A DNA stretch of 52,507 nt from positions 1 to 52,507 of the forward strand of contig CAJUQB010000026.1 in assembly GCA_910588285.1 (NCBI GenBank), in the 5' to 3' direction. Made by a program: the position numbers and the translations under genes. Shown here in pieces: positions 41,460 to 48,853 of this stretch. This stretch comes from an uncultured Lachnospiraceae bacterium (GTDB lineage Bacteria; Bacillota; Clostridia; Lachnospirales; Lachnospiraceae). A model generated the notes under the pieces. That model had not been told where the DNA came from, did no database searches, and saw only the letters and a list, made by a program, of their open reading frames with translations. Each line of letters starts with the position of its first letter. Within the stretch, counting starts at the first letter, position 1.

Positions 41460-41536
41460 ATGAGCTGCCCGACAAATGGGGCGTGTGCAATTTGCCAATC
41501 TCAGTTTTGAAACGCCCCCTTTGTCGGGCAGCTCAT
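41460..41536. repeat. Palindromic element B, short copy
   Basis: 77 bp. ATGAGCTGCCCGACAAA at 41460 pairs perfectly with TTTGTCGGGCAGCTCAT ending at 41536, then GGGGCG/CGCCCC continue the stem. The right half matches the right arm of the 33-kb copy closely (shared AATCTCAGTTTTG). It looks like a deletion derivative of the long form. It lies between the small membrane protein and glucokinase genes. Confidence 0.88.
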
Positions 41537-41610
41537 ATGTATAGTAAGCATATTTTCATGGAACATAAGAGGTTCCGGAAACTAAAATGAAAGGGAAAGA
41601 GGTAAGGGCA

Positions 41611-42552
41611 ATGAAGAAGTATGGATTTGGGGTAGACGTTGGGGGAACCACCTGCAAGATCGGTCTGTTTGAGACCACGGGGAAGCTGTTGGATAAGTGG
41701 GAGATTCCCACCGATACCAGTGAAAACGGCAAGAATATCCTGGACAATGTGGCCAAGGCATTGAAGGAGCGGATGGCCGCAGACGGGATCGGGAAGGAAG
41801 AGGTACAGGGAATTGGTATCGGTATCCCGGGACCGGTCAACGGAAAAGGTGAGGTTTCCATGTGTGTGAATCTTGGCTGGGGGCGTGTGGCCGTGGCAGA
41901 GGAACTGACGGATAAGATGGATGGCATCCCGGTAAAGGCAGGGAATGACGCCAATGTAGCAGCCTTAGGCGAGATGTGGCAGGGCGGCGGCAAGGGCTAT
42001 GAGGATATGGTGATGGTAACTCTGGGCACCGGCGTTGGCGGCGGTATCATCGTTGGCGGCAAGGTGGTGGCAGGATCCCACGGCGCCGGCGGCGAGATCG
42101 GCCATATCACCATGAACCCTCATGAGACCTCCTCCTGCGGCTGCGGACGCAAGGGCTGTCTGGAACAGTACGGTTCAGCAACTGGCCTGGCGCGCATGGC
42201 AAAGGAAGCCCAGAAGAAGGAGCATGAAGCTTCCGCACTGGACGGCATTGAGGAGCCAACCGCAAAGGATGTATTTGATGCTTACAAAGCAGGGGATGCC
42301 CTGGCTGCAGAAGTGGTAGATAAGTTTGCGTCCGTTCTGGGCCGGGGCCTGTCCAAGATCTCCTGTGTGGCGGATCCGGAGATTTTTGTCATTGGCGGAG
42401 GCGTGTCAAAGGCAGGTCAGCCCTTGCTGGATGTGCTTCAGAAGGCTTTTGAGAAGGAAGCGTTTCCAGGCTGTAAGGGAACCAAGTTCGCCCTGGCCAC
42501 CCTGGGGAACGATGCAGGAATGTACGGCTGCGTGCAGCTGATTCTGGAATAG
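41611..42552 (+). CDS. glcK: ROK-family glucokinase
   Basis: 313 residues. The N-terminal FGVDVGGTTCKIGLFE is the phosphate-binding loop; GIGIPGPVN, VTLGTGVGGGIIVGG and GEIGHI belong to the ROK signature, and CGCGRKGCLEQYGS is the zinc-binding motif of bacterial ROK glucokinases. It phosphorylates glucose with ATP in the cytoplasm. The start at 41611 is chosen for family length; the frame opens 24 bases earlier. The Gfo/Idh/MocA gene follows at once. Confidence 0.88.
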   Translation: MKKYGFGVDVGGTTCKIGLFETTGKLLDKWEIPTDTSENGKNILDNVAKALKERMAADGIGKEEVQGIGIGIPGPVNGKGEVSMCVNLGWGRVAVAEELTDKMDGIPVKAGNDANVAALGEMWQGGGKGYEDMVMVTLGTGVGGGIIVGGKVVAGSHGAGGEIGHITMNPHETSSCGCGRKGCLEQYGSATGLARMAKEAQKKEHEASALDGIEEPTAKDVFDAYKAGDALAAEVVDKFASVLGRGLSKISCVADPEIFVIGGGVSKAGQPLLDVLQKAFEKEAFPGCKGTKFALATLGNDAGMYGCVQLILE

Positions 42553-42558
42553 ATGCCT

Positions 42559-43542
42559 ATGAAGAAATTTCGATGGGGAATTATGGGAACCGGGCGTATT
42601 GCCGGAAAGTTCTGCGATATGCTAAAAGCTCTGGCCCGGGAGGAGGCCCTGGAAATCTATGCCGTTTGCTCCCGGGATGTCCATAAGGCCCGGGAATTTG
42701 GGGAACGATACGACATACCAAACTGCTACGGCAGCTATGAGGAGCTGGCTCAGGATCCCCAGGTGGAGCTGGTCTATGTGGCCACGCCTGTGGGCTGTCA
42801 TTATGAGAATATCAAGCTGTGCCTGGAGGCAGGAAGGAACGTACTCTGCGAGAAGACCTTTACGGAGGAAGCCGGTCAGGCCCGGGAGCTGTATGACCTG
42901 GCTGGGTCCAAGGGGCTGTTTTTGATGGAGGCCATGTGGATGAAGTGCCATCCGGTATTCCGCAAGGTTATGGAATGGCGTGAATCCGGTATGCTGGGAG
43001 AGCTTCAGGGGGTGGAATGCAAGTTTTACACCAAGGCAGATCGAAACCACCGTCTGTACAAGAACCGCAATCAGGGAGGCGTCCTCTATGACCTTGTCCT
43101 TTATCCCTTGACCTATGCCTGCTCCCTGCTGGGTTATGAGCCGGCCCGTGTGTCTGCGGCAGCTGCCATTGGCGGGGATGATATTGACATTATGAACAGC
43201 ATTCAGCTGTTTTATGGGAATGGCTCCTTTGCCACCCTCACCGGAGGCCTGTCTCCGAGACGTCAGACCTGCCTGTATATTCAGGGAACCAGAGGCAGGG
43301 TTCTGATTGACCAGGAGGAATTCCATAGTGCCCAGCATGTGGCCCTGACGGATTGGGACAATCAGGTGATCGAGGAGCTGGACGCGCCGTTTCTCTGCAA
43401 TGGCTATGAGTATGAGGCTCTGGAGGCCATGGAATGTGTCCGCCAAGGGCGGACAGTCAGCGGGCTGGTTCCCATGGAGGAGACCATAGCTATGATCGGA
43501 CTGATGGAGGAATGCAGACATCAGTGGACTCAACACAGATAA
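42559..43542 (+). CDS. Gfo/Idh/MocA-family oxidoreductase
   Basis: 327 residues (two more if the ATG at 42553 is used). N-terminal Rossmann fold WGIMGTGRIAGKF binds NAD(P). The conserved EKP motif is present as CEKTFT with the catalytic lysine, and FLMEAMWMKCHP matches the dehydrogenase subgroup acting on trans-dihydrodiols or sugars. The substrate is unknown. It starts 6 bases after the glucokinase stop, so the pair is co-transcribed. Its end overlaps the convergent regulator gene by 13 bases. Confidence 0.88.
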   Translation: MKKFRWGIMGTGRIAGKFCDMLKALAREEALEIYAVCSRDVHKAREFGERYDIPNCYGSYEELAQDPQVELVYVATPVGCHYENIKLCLEAGRNVLCEKTFTEEAGQARELYDLAGSKGLFLMEAMWMKCHPVFRKVMEWRESGMLGELQGVECKFYTKADRNHRLYKNRNQGGVLYDLVLYPLTYACSLLGYEPARVSAAAAIGGDDIDIMNSIQLFYGNGSFATLTGGLSPRRQTCLYIQGTRGRVLIDQEEFHSAQHVALTDWDNQVIEELDAPFLCNGYEYEALEAMECVRQGRTVSGLVPMEETIAMIGLMEECRHQWTQHR

Positions 43543-45068
43543 TCCCAGATCAGGAAGGATAGCTCATACAAAAATAGAAGATGGCTGTCTGTGATAGAAA
43601 TATCCAGCAGCTCTTCTATTTTTTTTATGCGGTAAAAAAAGGTGCTGCGGTGGATGTGCAAGGCTTCCGCAGTCCGTGTGGCATTGCGGTCATTCTGGAG
43701 ATAGGCCCGCAGGGTAGTGATGAATTCCGTGTGGTAGTCATTGTCATAGCCCTGAAGGAAGCGGATGTGATAGTGGATGCCGATTTCCAGCCCGGTGTAG
43801 GAGCTGCTGCGGAACAGGTACTGGGGCAGAAGCTCGGTGGCATAATGCAGAAGCCGGTCAGGCTGGGTCTGCTCCCCAATCTCCAGAGCATGGACAGCCT
43901 GGGTATAAAAATCGTGGATCTTCATGATATCCACAAAGGGCTGGCTGATGCCGGCCTTCATGCGGTTCAGGGTGGAAAATTCCGCCAGCTTCCGGGTAAA
44001 ATCCTGGCTGAGGTTAATGGGATCCTCCTGGTTCAGGAACAGGACCACCGCGTCCCGATAGACCACGGACATGCTGTTGGGGTAAGCGGCCCGAAGGGCA
44101 TTCATCTGCTGCTTGTTGAACAGGTTGCTGTCATGGGGCTCCATGCAGGAGAGAACGGCAATACAGAAAAATTTGCAGAATCTGCGGTCCAGAAGCTCCA
44201 GCCGCGAGCTGATCATATTGACATCCGTGAATCGTCCGTCCAGCAGGTCCACCAGGAAATTTTCGTATTTCATACCAGTGCGCGTTACAAAAAATTCATG
44301 CTTCTGCATCTCGATGGCACAGATGTTGGCCAGGATCGTGGTCATCCGCAGAACATATTCCGTGGCCTCCGTGTCGCCCATGCAGACCGCCACATATCCG
44401 GTCATGACATTCTGCAGCCGGATGGCGCAGAACACCCAGAGATTGTCCGGATGATCCACCGTGCGCACGCCAAAGGCGCTGGGGGAGCGGTATATCTGCT
44501 CTACCACCCGGGTCCGCTTCAGGCTCTCCACCTCAAAGTCCGACAGGAAGAACCTGGTCTGGCGGTGAGGAGAGGCGGAGGGCTTGGACTCCAGTCCGTA
44601 GGACATCTGCTGCATCAGGGGCGAGGTCTCAATCATATTATAGCTGGCATCACAGACGGAAATGGGATATTGCAGAAACCGCTCCGCCAGGGTGATCACA
44701 TCCTTAAGCCCCCGCCCCTGGTAGAGTGCATGGTACAGCTGATTGCTCTGCATCTCAATGGTGGCCTCGAACCGCAATAGCTCATTGATGAACTGATAGA
44801 GGGCAGGAAGGGGGGGCTGCTTTGTGATGTGGATATAGGATAAGGGGGCGTCTCCGGGGAGGGCGGTCATCAGGCAGCAGACCATATCCCGGGGCGGGGC
44901 GGGCAGGCTCTCGGTATGCTCTGCCAGATACAGGGTATCGGGGGTGTACACTGTCTGGGGGGTGAGGATTTCAACACGGTGAATCAGCTGCTCCGTATGA
45001 TATTCTTCTATTACAATCAATTGAAAATGGGTGACAACCTTCTGAACAATTTCCTGCAGTCGTACCAT
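43530..45068 (-). CDS. PucR/CdaR-type transcriptional regulator
   Basis: 512 residues from the ATG at 45068 (AAGGAGT 7 bases upstream). It has an N-terminal sensing domain, a GAF-like part (YPISVCDASYNMIETSPLM ... MTGYVAVCMG), a GGDEF-like middle region (KFFCIAVLSCM ... MSVVYRDAVVLFL) and a C-terminal helix-turn-helix (ATRTAEALHIHRSTFFYRIKKIEELL). It is divergent from the redox operon at 45280 with 211 bases between, in which palindromic boxes lie; it is the probable regulator of that operon. It is a paralogue of the protein at 37139-38722. Confidence 0.85.
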   Translation of the reverse strand: MVRLQEIVQKVVTHFQLIVIEEYHTEQLIHRVEILTPQTVYTPDTLYLAEHTESLPAPPRDMVCCLMTALPGDAPLSYIHITKQPPLPALYQFINELLRFEATIEMQSNQLYHALYQGRGLKDVITLAERFLQYPISVCDASYNMIETSPLMQQMSYGLESKPSASPHRQTRFFLSDFEVESLKRTRVVEQIYRSPSAFGVRTVDHPDNLWVFCAIRLQNVMTGYVAVCMGDTEATEYVLRMTTILANICAIEMQKHEFFVTRTGMKYENFLVDLLDGRFTDVNMISSRLELLDRRFCKFFCIAVLSCMEPHDSNLFNKQQMNALRAAYPNSMSVVYRDAVVLFLNQEDPINLSQDFTRKLAEFSTLNRMKAGISQPFVDIMKIHDFYTQAVHALEIGEQTQPDRLLHYATELLPQYLFRSSSYTGLEIGIHYHIRFLQGYDNDYHTEFITTLRAYLQNDRNATRTAEALHIHRSTFFYRIKKIEELLDISITDSHLLFLYELSFLIWDYLC

Positions 45069-45110
45069 CTTATACTCCTTCCTATGAAAAGTCACTTGCG
45101 GAAAATACTC

Positions 45111-45128
45111 ATTCAACAAATGTTGAAT
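45111..45128. promoter_or_regulatory. Palindromic operator candidate, box 1
   Basis: ATTCAACA-AA-TGTTGAAT is a perfect 8-2-8 palindrome, 43 bases upstream of the regulator start and 150 bases upstream of the redox operon. Confidence 0.65.
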
Positions 45129-45152
45129 ATAAAAAAAGAGAAGCTGAAAATT

Positions 45153-45168
45153 TTCAACAGATGTTTGA
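45153..45168. promoter_or_regulatory. Palindromic operator candidate, box 2
   Basis: TTCAACA-GA-TGTTTGA repeats box 1 with one mismatch and lies 20-35 bases upstream of the redox operon -10, across its -35 region. A more degenerate third copy (ATCAACA-AA-CGTCGAAT) is at 45237-45253. Confidence 0.55.
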
Positions 45169-45187
45169 GGAAAATCCGGGAAAAACA

Positions 45188-45196
45188 TGATATAAT
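45188..45196 (+). promoter_or_regulatory. Extended -10 promoter of the redox operon
   Basis: TGATATAAT gives a consensus -10 with TGn extension. There is no proper -35; box 2 covers that position, suggesting a regulated promoter. The leader is about 77 bases. Confidence 0.6.
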
Positions 45197-45279
45197 AATC
45201 ACAGTTTAACATACACGGAAAAGGTATGTCAAATGAATCAACAAACGTCGAATGAAAAAGACAAGAAAGGAGAAGAACC

Positions 45280-47412
45280 ATGGCAGTAATTACGATTGAC
45301 GGCATCCGCCTCGAGGTGCCGGATCAGAAGAATGTTTTAGACTGCGCATTGGAAGCGGGTATCTATATTCCCCATCTGTGTCACCACCCGGATCTTCCGG
45401 AGAACGGCTCCTGCCGTATGTGTATTGTAGAGGTGGAGGGCCAGGAAAAGCCGGTAACCTCCTGTACCTTGAAGGCCAGGGACGGATTGAACATCCGTAC
45501 CAACAGCGAACAGCTTACAAAGCTTCGCTCTCTGGCGCTGGAGCTTTTGCTTTCCGGACATCCGGAGGACTGCTCCACCTGTCCGAAATACGGCAATTGC
45601 GAGCTGCAGACGCTGATTCAGTATATTGGCGCCAACAATGCCCGGATGAAGTGCCGCACCAAGGGCTTCAAGGCCCAGGAGGAGAATCCCCTGATTGTCC
45701 ATGACATGAACCGCTGTGTGCTTTGCGGCCGCTGCGTGCGTGCCTGCAATGATTTAAGAGGCGTCCATGTGCTCCAGTACCAGAAGAAGGATCTGGAGAC
45801 CTATGTGGGAACCTTACATAACAAGCTTTTGAAGGATGCGGACTGCCGCTTCTGCCAGGCCTGTACCGAGGTCTGCCCCACCGGCACCATCCGGGACAAG
45901 CGCCAGATGATGCAGGAGAACGCCAAGAAGGAGGATGTGGTAGTACCCTGCCGCAGCGCCTGTCCGGCCCATACGGACGTGCCCCGTTACATCCGTTTTG
46001 TGAAGGAGGGCAAGTACGACGAGGCAGCAGCCGTGATCCGGGAGAAGGTTCCCTTCCCACAGGCTCTTGGTATGGTCTGCAACCATGTGTGCGAGCTCCA
46101 GTGCAAGCGTGCGGAGGTCAACGTTGCCATGTCCATCCGCAACATCAAGCGCTATGCCGCCGAGCAGGATACCGGCGCATACTGGAAGGGCAAGGGCAAG
46201 CAGCTTTCGGATACCGGCAAGAAGGTCTGCGTGGTGGGCGGAGGCCCGGCAGGCATGACGGCTGCCTATTATCTGCGCAAGCAGGGTCATGACGTGACTG
46301 TGAAGGAGGCCCTTCCCACAGTGGGCGGCATGATGAGCTATGGCATCCCCTCCTACCGTCTGCCCAGGGAGGTAGTGGCCAAGGAGGCGGCAGTGATTAC
46401 GGATGCCGGCGTGAAGGTGGAGGTCAACACCAAGGTGGAGAACCCGACCGAGCTGCTGAAGGAATACGACGCGGTACTGATGACCATCGGCGCCCATATC
46501 GGGGCAAGGCTTCCGCTGGAGGGCAATGACCTGAAGGGAACCCTTTTGAATATTGATTTCCTGCGCCAGGCCAGCTTGGGCAAGAGCGCAGAGGAGATCG
46601 GCATGGGCAAAAGAATCGTAGTCCTGGGCGGCGGCAATGTTGCATTTGACTGCGCAAGGACAGCAAAGCGTCTTGGGGCAGAGGAGATTCATCTGGCATG
46701 TCTTGAGGCCAGGGATGTGATGACTGCAGATGACGAGGAGATCGAGCAGGCTCAGGAGGAAGGTATTTTTGTACATCCTGCACAGACCTTTGAGCGGATT
46801 ACAGGAACCGATGCAGTGACTGGCGTTGATTTCATGAATGTGAAGTCCTTCCATTTTGACGAGAACCGCCGCGCCATTATTGAGAAGGAAGAGGGCAGCG
46901 AGCATCACATTGATGCGGACACCGTTATTTTTGCGGTAGGCCAGCGGCCGGAGCTGGATGAGAGCTGCGGGATGGAGGTATTCCGGGGAAGCTACCTGGT
47001 GCTGCAGGAAGGCACCAAGAGCGCTACCAGCGTAGCGGGCATGTTTGCAGCCGGAGACGTGGTGCATGGAACCAAGTCCGTGATTCAGGCTATTGCAGAC
47101 GGGCGCGACGCAGCCAGCGAGATTGATAAGTTCCTGGGGGGCGACGGCGACATCAGTGAGAAGCTGGCGCCGGAGCAGGTGGCAGATCCTCACATTGGAA
47201 GCATTGAGGGTTTCGGATACCAGGAGCGCAAGGGCACCCATGTGACGCCCTGCGAGTTCCGGAAGGATAATTTCAATCTGGTGGATTACGGAATCCAGGA
47301 GGGTGATATCTGTGCAGAGGCAGGCAGATGTCTGCAGTGCGATTTGCGGTTACAGATCAGCGCACCAAGGCTTTGGGGCGATTATTCCGACAAAAAGGAG
47401 GCGAATGCATAA
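45280..47412 (+). CDS. Iron-sulphur flavoprotein: NuoG-like N-terminus fused to GltD-like NAD(P)H oxidoreductase
   Basis: 710 residues. A 2Fe-2S ferredoxin domain has C34, C45, C48 and C62. A His-Cys cluster site follows (H94, C98, C101, C107), then two 4Fe-4S motifs (C146-C149-C152-C156 and C189-C192-C195-C199), as at the start of NuoG or Fe-hydrogenases. From about residue 220 the protein is a GltD/NfnB-type subunit with its own cysteines (C224, C228, C267, C271, C275), an FAD motif (CVVGGGPAGMTAA, 317-329) and an NAD(P) motif (VVLGGGNVAFDCARTA). It probably takes electrons from NAD(P)H and passes them along the clusters, or the reverse. It is the first gene of a three-gene operon; AAAGGAG precedes the ATG. 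Confidence 0.9.
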   Translation: MAVITIDGIRLEVPDQKNVLDCALEAGIYIPHLCHHPDLPENGSCRMCIVEVEGQEKPVTSCTLKARDGLNIRTNSEQLTKLRSLALELLLSGHPEDCSTCPKYGNCELQTLIQYIGANNARMKCRTKGFKAQEENPLIVHDMNRCVLCGRCVRACNDLRGVHVLQYQKKDLETYVGTLHNKLLKDADCRFCQACTEVCPTGTIRDKRQMMQENAKKEDVVVPCRSACPAHTDVPRYIRFVKEGKYDEAAAVIREKVPFPQALGMVCNHVCELQCKRAEVNVAMSIRNIKRYAAEQDTGAYWKGKGKQLSDTGKKVCVVGGGPAGMTAAYYLRKQGHDVTVKEALPTVGGMMSYGIPSYRLPREVVAKEAAVITDAGVKVEVNTKVENPTELLKEYDAVLMTIGAHIGARLPLEGNDLKGTLLNIDFLRQASLGKSAEEIGMGKRIVVLGGGNVAFDCARTAKRLGAEEIHLACLEARDVMTADDEEIEQAQEEGIFVHPAQTFERITGTDAVTGVDFMNVKSFHFDENRRAIIEKEEGSEHHIDADTVIFAVGQRPELDESCGMEVFRGSYLVLQEGTKSATSVAGMFAAGDVVHGTKSVIQAIADGRDAASEIDKFLGGDGDISEKLAPEQVADPHIGSIEGFGYQERKGTHVTPCEFRKDNFNLVDYGIQEGDICAEAGRCLQCDLRLQISAPRLWGDYSDKKEANA

Positions 47413-48632
47413 TGGGAGCTTTAGAGAATGCAAAGGCAATGAGCCAGGAAGCAGTCATTGAGAAGATCAAAGCAGCCGGCCTTCGGGAATATGGTGTATA
47501 CAATCAGCCGCTGGATGAGAAATGGGCGGCGGATCTGGAGGACCAGAAGAATTGGGAGCAGCCCATGAAGGTGGTTGCAGCATTGAATAATAATGATACA
47601 GACCGTGCGCTGCTGGCCCTTCTGAACACCCAGCGGGAGGATGTGATCGCAGGAATGCAGATTACCGCCTATGCGCTGGATACCGATAAGATGGAGCTGT
47701 ACGTGCCGGAGGGGGAGAGTGAGCTCCGTTCCCAGCTGGCAGCCGATGTAGCCGGCACCGGGATCCAGGTATTTGAGGCCATGGTGAATGTGCGGGAATG
47801 CCGGGGCGGCAGCATCAACCACATTGCCGCCATGGCAGCAGTGGGACAGCTGTTTGCAGACAGCTATGAAGCAGGCGCCTGGATGAGCGTATACCAGAAC
47901 GGGGAATGCGGCGAGCTTCAGAAGGTTGCATACGGTACGGCCATCAAGGATATTCCCGGCGTATCTGCCCAGGATGTGAAGGGCGTACTGGTTGGTTCCG
48001 CACTCTACGATGCATCCGGCCTTGACCTGGTGGTGGAGGCTGACACTAATATTGGCAATGGCGTAATCAAGGTATTCACCAATGCAGACTGTATCATTGA
48101 CCAGCAGGAGAAGCTGCTGATGACAGAGCGCAGGAACGGCTGCGGCCGCTGCACCTTCTGCCGTGAGGGCCTGGGACAGCTCTACTTACATACCAAGGAG
48201 ATCACAGACGGCAAGGGCAAGAACGATGCGCTGGCCATGATGGAGGAGATCGGCAATGCCATGACCTTCAGCTGCCAGTGCTCGGTGGGACAAAACGGAG
48301 CGGATTTTGTTCTGGGAAGCCTGAAGTATTTCGCAGGGGAATACAACGAACATATCAAGAAGCGCAACTGCCCGGCCAATGTATGCTCCTCCTTCATGAG
48401 TATTTACATTGATCCCAATACCTGTGAGGGCTGCGAGGAATGTGTCGATGTATGTCCGGTGGGCTGTATTGAGGGTAAGAGCGGCTTCATTCACATGATC
48501 GAAGAGTTTGACTGTACCAAGTGCGGCAAATGTATCGAAGCCTGTGAATATGACGCTATTATCCAGACTACAGGCCGTGTGCCCAAGCTGCCCACACGTC
48601 TTACCAAGTGCGGCAAGTTCAAGAAGCGTTAA
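47412..48632 (+). CDS. NuoF-like iron-sulphur protein lacking the NADH/FMN domain
   Basis: 406 residues, with the ATG overlapping the previous stop by one base. The N-terminal 200 residues do not contain the GRGGAGFPTG-type NADH/FMN site of NuoF/HoxF. From about 205 there is an SLBB-like segment, the NuoF 4Fe-4S site (C244, C247, C250 and C288 or C290), and a two-cluster ferredoxin end (C338-C341-C344-C348; C368-C371-C374-C378), as in HydB/HndC-type subunits. It is therefore probably an electron-carrying partner rather than the NADH-oxidising subunit. Partner function is inferred from operon position. Confidence 0.85.
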   Translation: MGALENAKAMSQEAVIEKIKAAGLREYGVYNQPLDEKWAADLEDQKNWEQPMKVVAALNNNDTDRALLALLNTQREDVIAGMQITAYALDTDKMELYVPEGESELRSQLAADVAGTGIQVFEAMVNVRECRGGSINHIAAMAAVGQLFADSYEAGAWMSVYQNGECGELQKVAYGTAIKDIPGVSAQDVKGVLVGSALYDASGLDLVVEADTNIGNGVIKVFTNADCIIDQQEKLLMTERRNGCGRCTFCREGLGQLYLHTKEITDGKGKNDALAMMEEIGNAMTFSCQCSVGQNGADFVLGSLKYFAGEYNEHIKKRNCPANVCSSFMSIYIDPNTCEGCEECVDVCPVGCIEGKSGFIHMIEEFDCTKCGKCIEACEYDAIIQTTGRVPKLPTRLTKCGKFKKR

Positions 48633-48634
48633 GG

Positions 48635-48764
48635 CCCGTCAGGTACGGAAAGGGCCAGGGCCTGCCAGGTTCCGAATGAGTCAGAGCCTGCCGGGTTCCA
48701 GAGGAGCCAAAGCCTGCCGGGTTCCGGAAGAGTCAGAGCCTGCCGGGCTTCGGAAGGATTAGAT
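48635..48764 (+). repeat. 26-bp tandem repeats between operon genes 2 and 3
   Basis: Five consecutive 26-base units start at 48635, 48661, 48687, 48713 and 48739, with a core of CCTGCCGGGTTCCGGAAGAG. The first is the most diverged. They are non-coding (26 is not a multiple of three) and follow the stop of the NuoF-like gene directly. Confidence 0.9.
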
Positions 48765-48798
48765 ACAGCAGGGGGTTAGGTCCCCTTAAGTATAAATA

Positions 48799-48825
48799 GC
48801 TGCGCCCCATAAGCCGGGGCGCAGC
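48799..48825 (+). other. Strong intercistronic hairpin before the flavoprotein gene
   Basis: GCTGCGCCCC pairs perfectly with GGGGCGCAGC across a seven-base loop (48809-48815). It is followed by an A run rather than a T run, so it is not a normal terminator. It lies 28 bases before the flavoprotein start, just upstream of the ribosome site, and may set mRNA processing or stability. Confidence 0.75.
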
Positions 48826-48853
48826 ACAAAAAATAGGTTGGAGGTATAAGGAA

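Noticed and set aside
43581..44780. 399-residue plus-strand open frame opposite the second PucR/CdaR-type regulator
   Set aside because: Shadow frame; the minus-strand protein has a clear helix-turn-helix and matches its paralogue.
45814..47241. 475-residue minus-strand open frame opposite the iron-sulphur flavoprotein
   Set aside because: The plus-strand gene has full cluster and FAD motifs; the antisense text is low in complexity and has no start signals.
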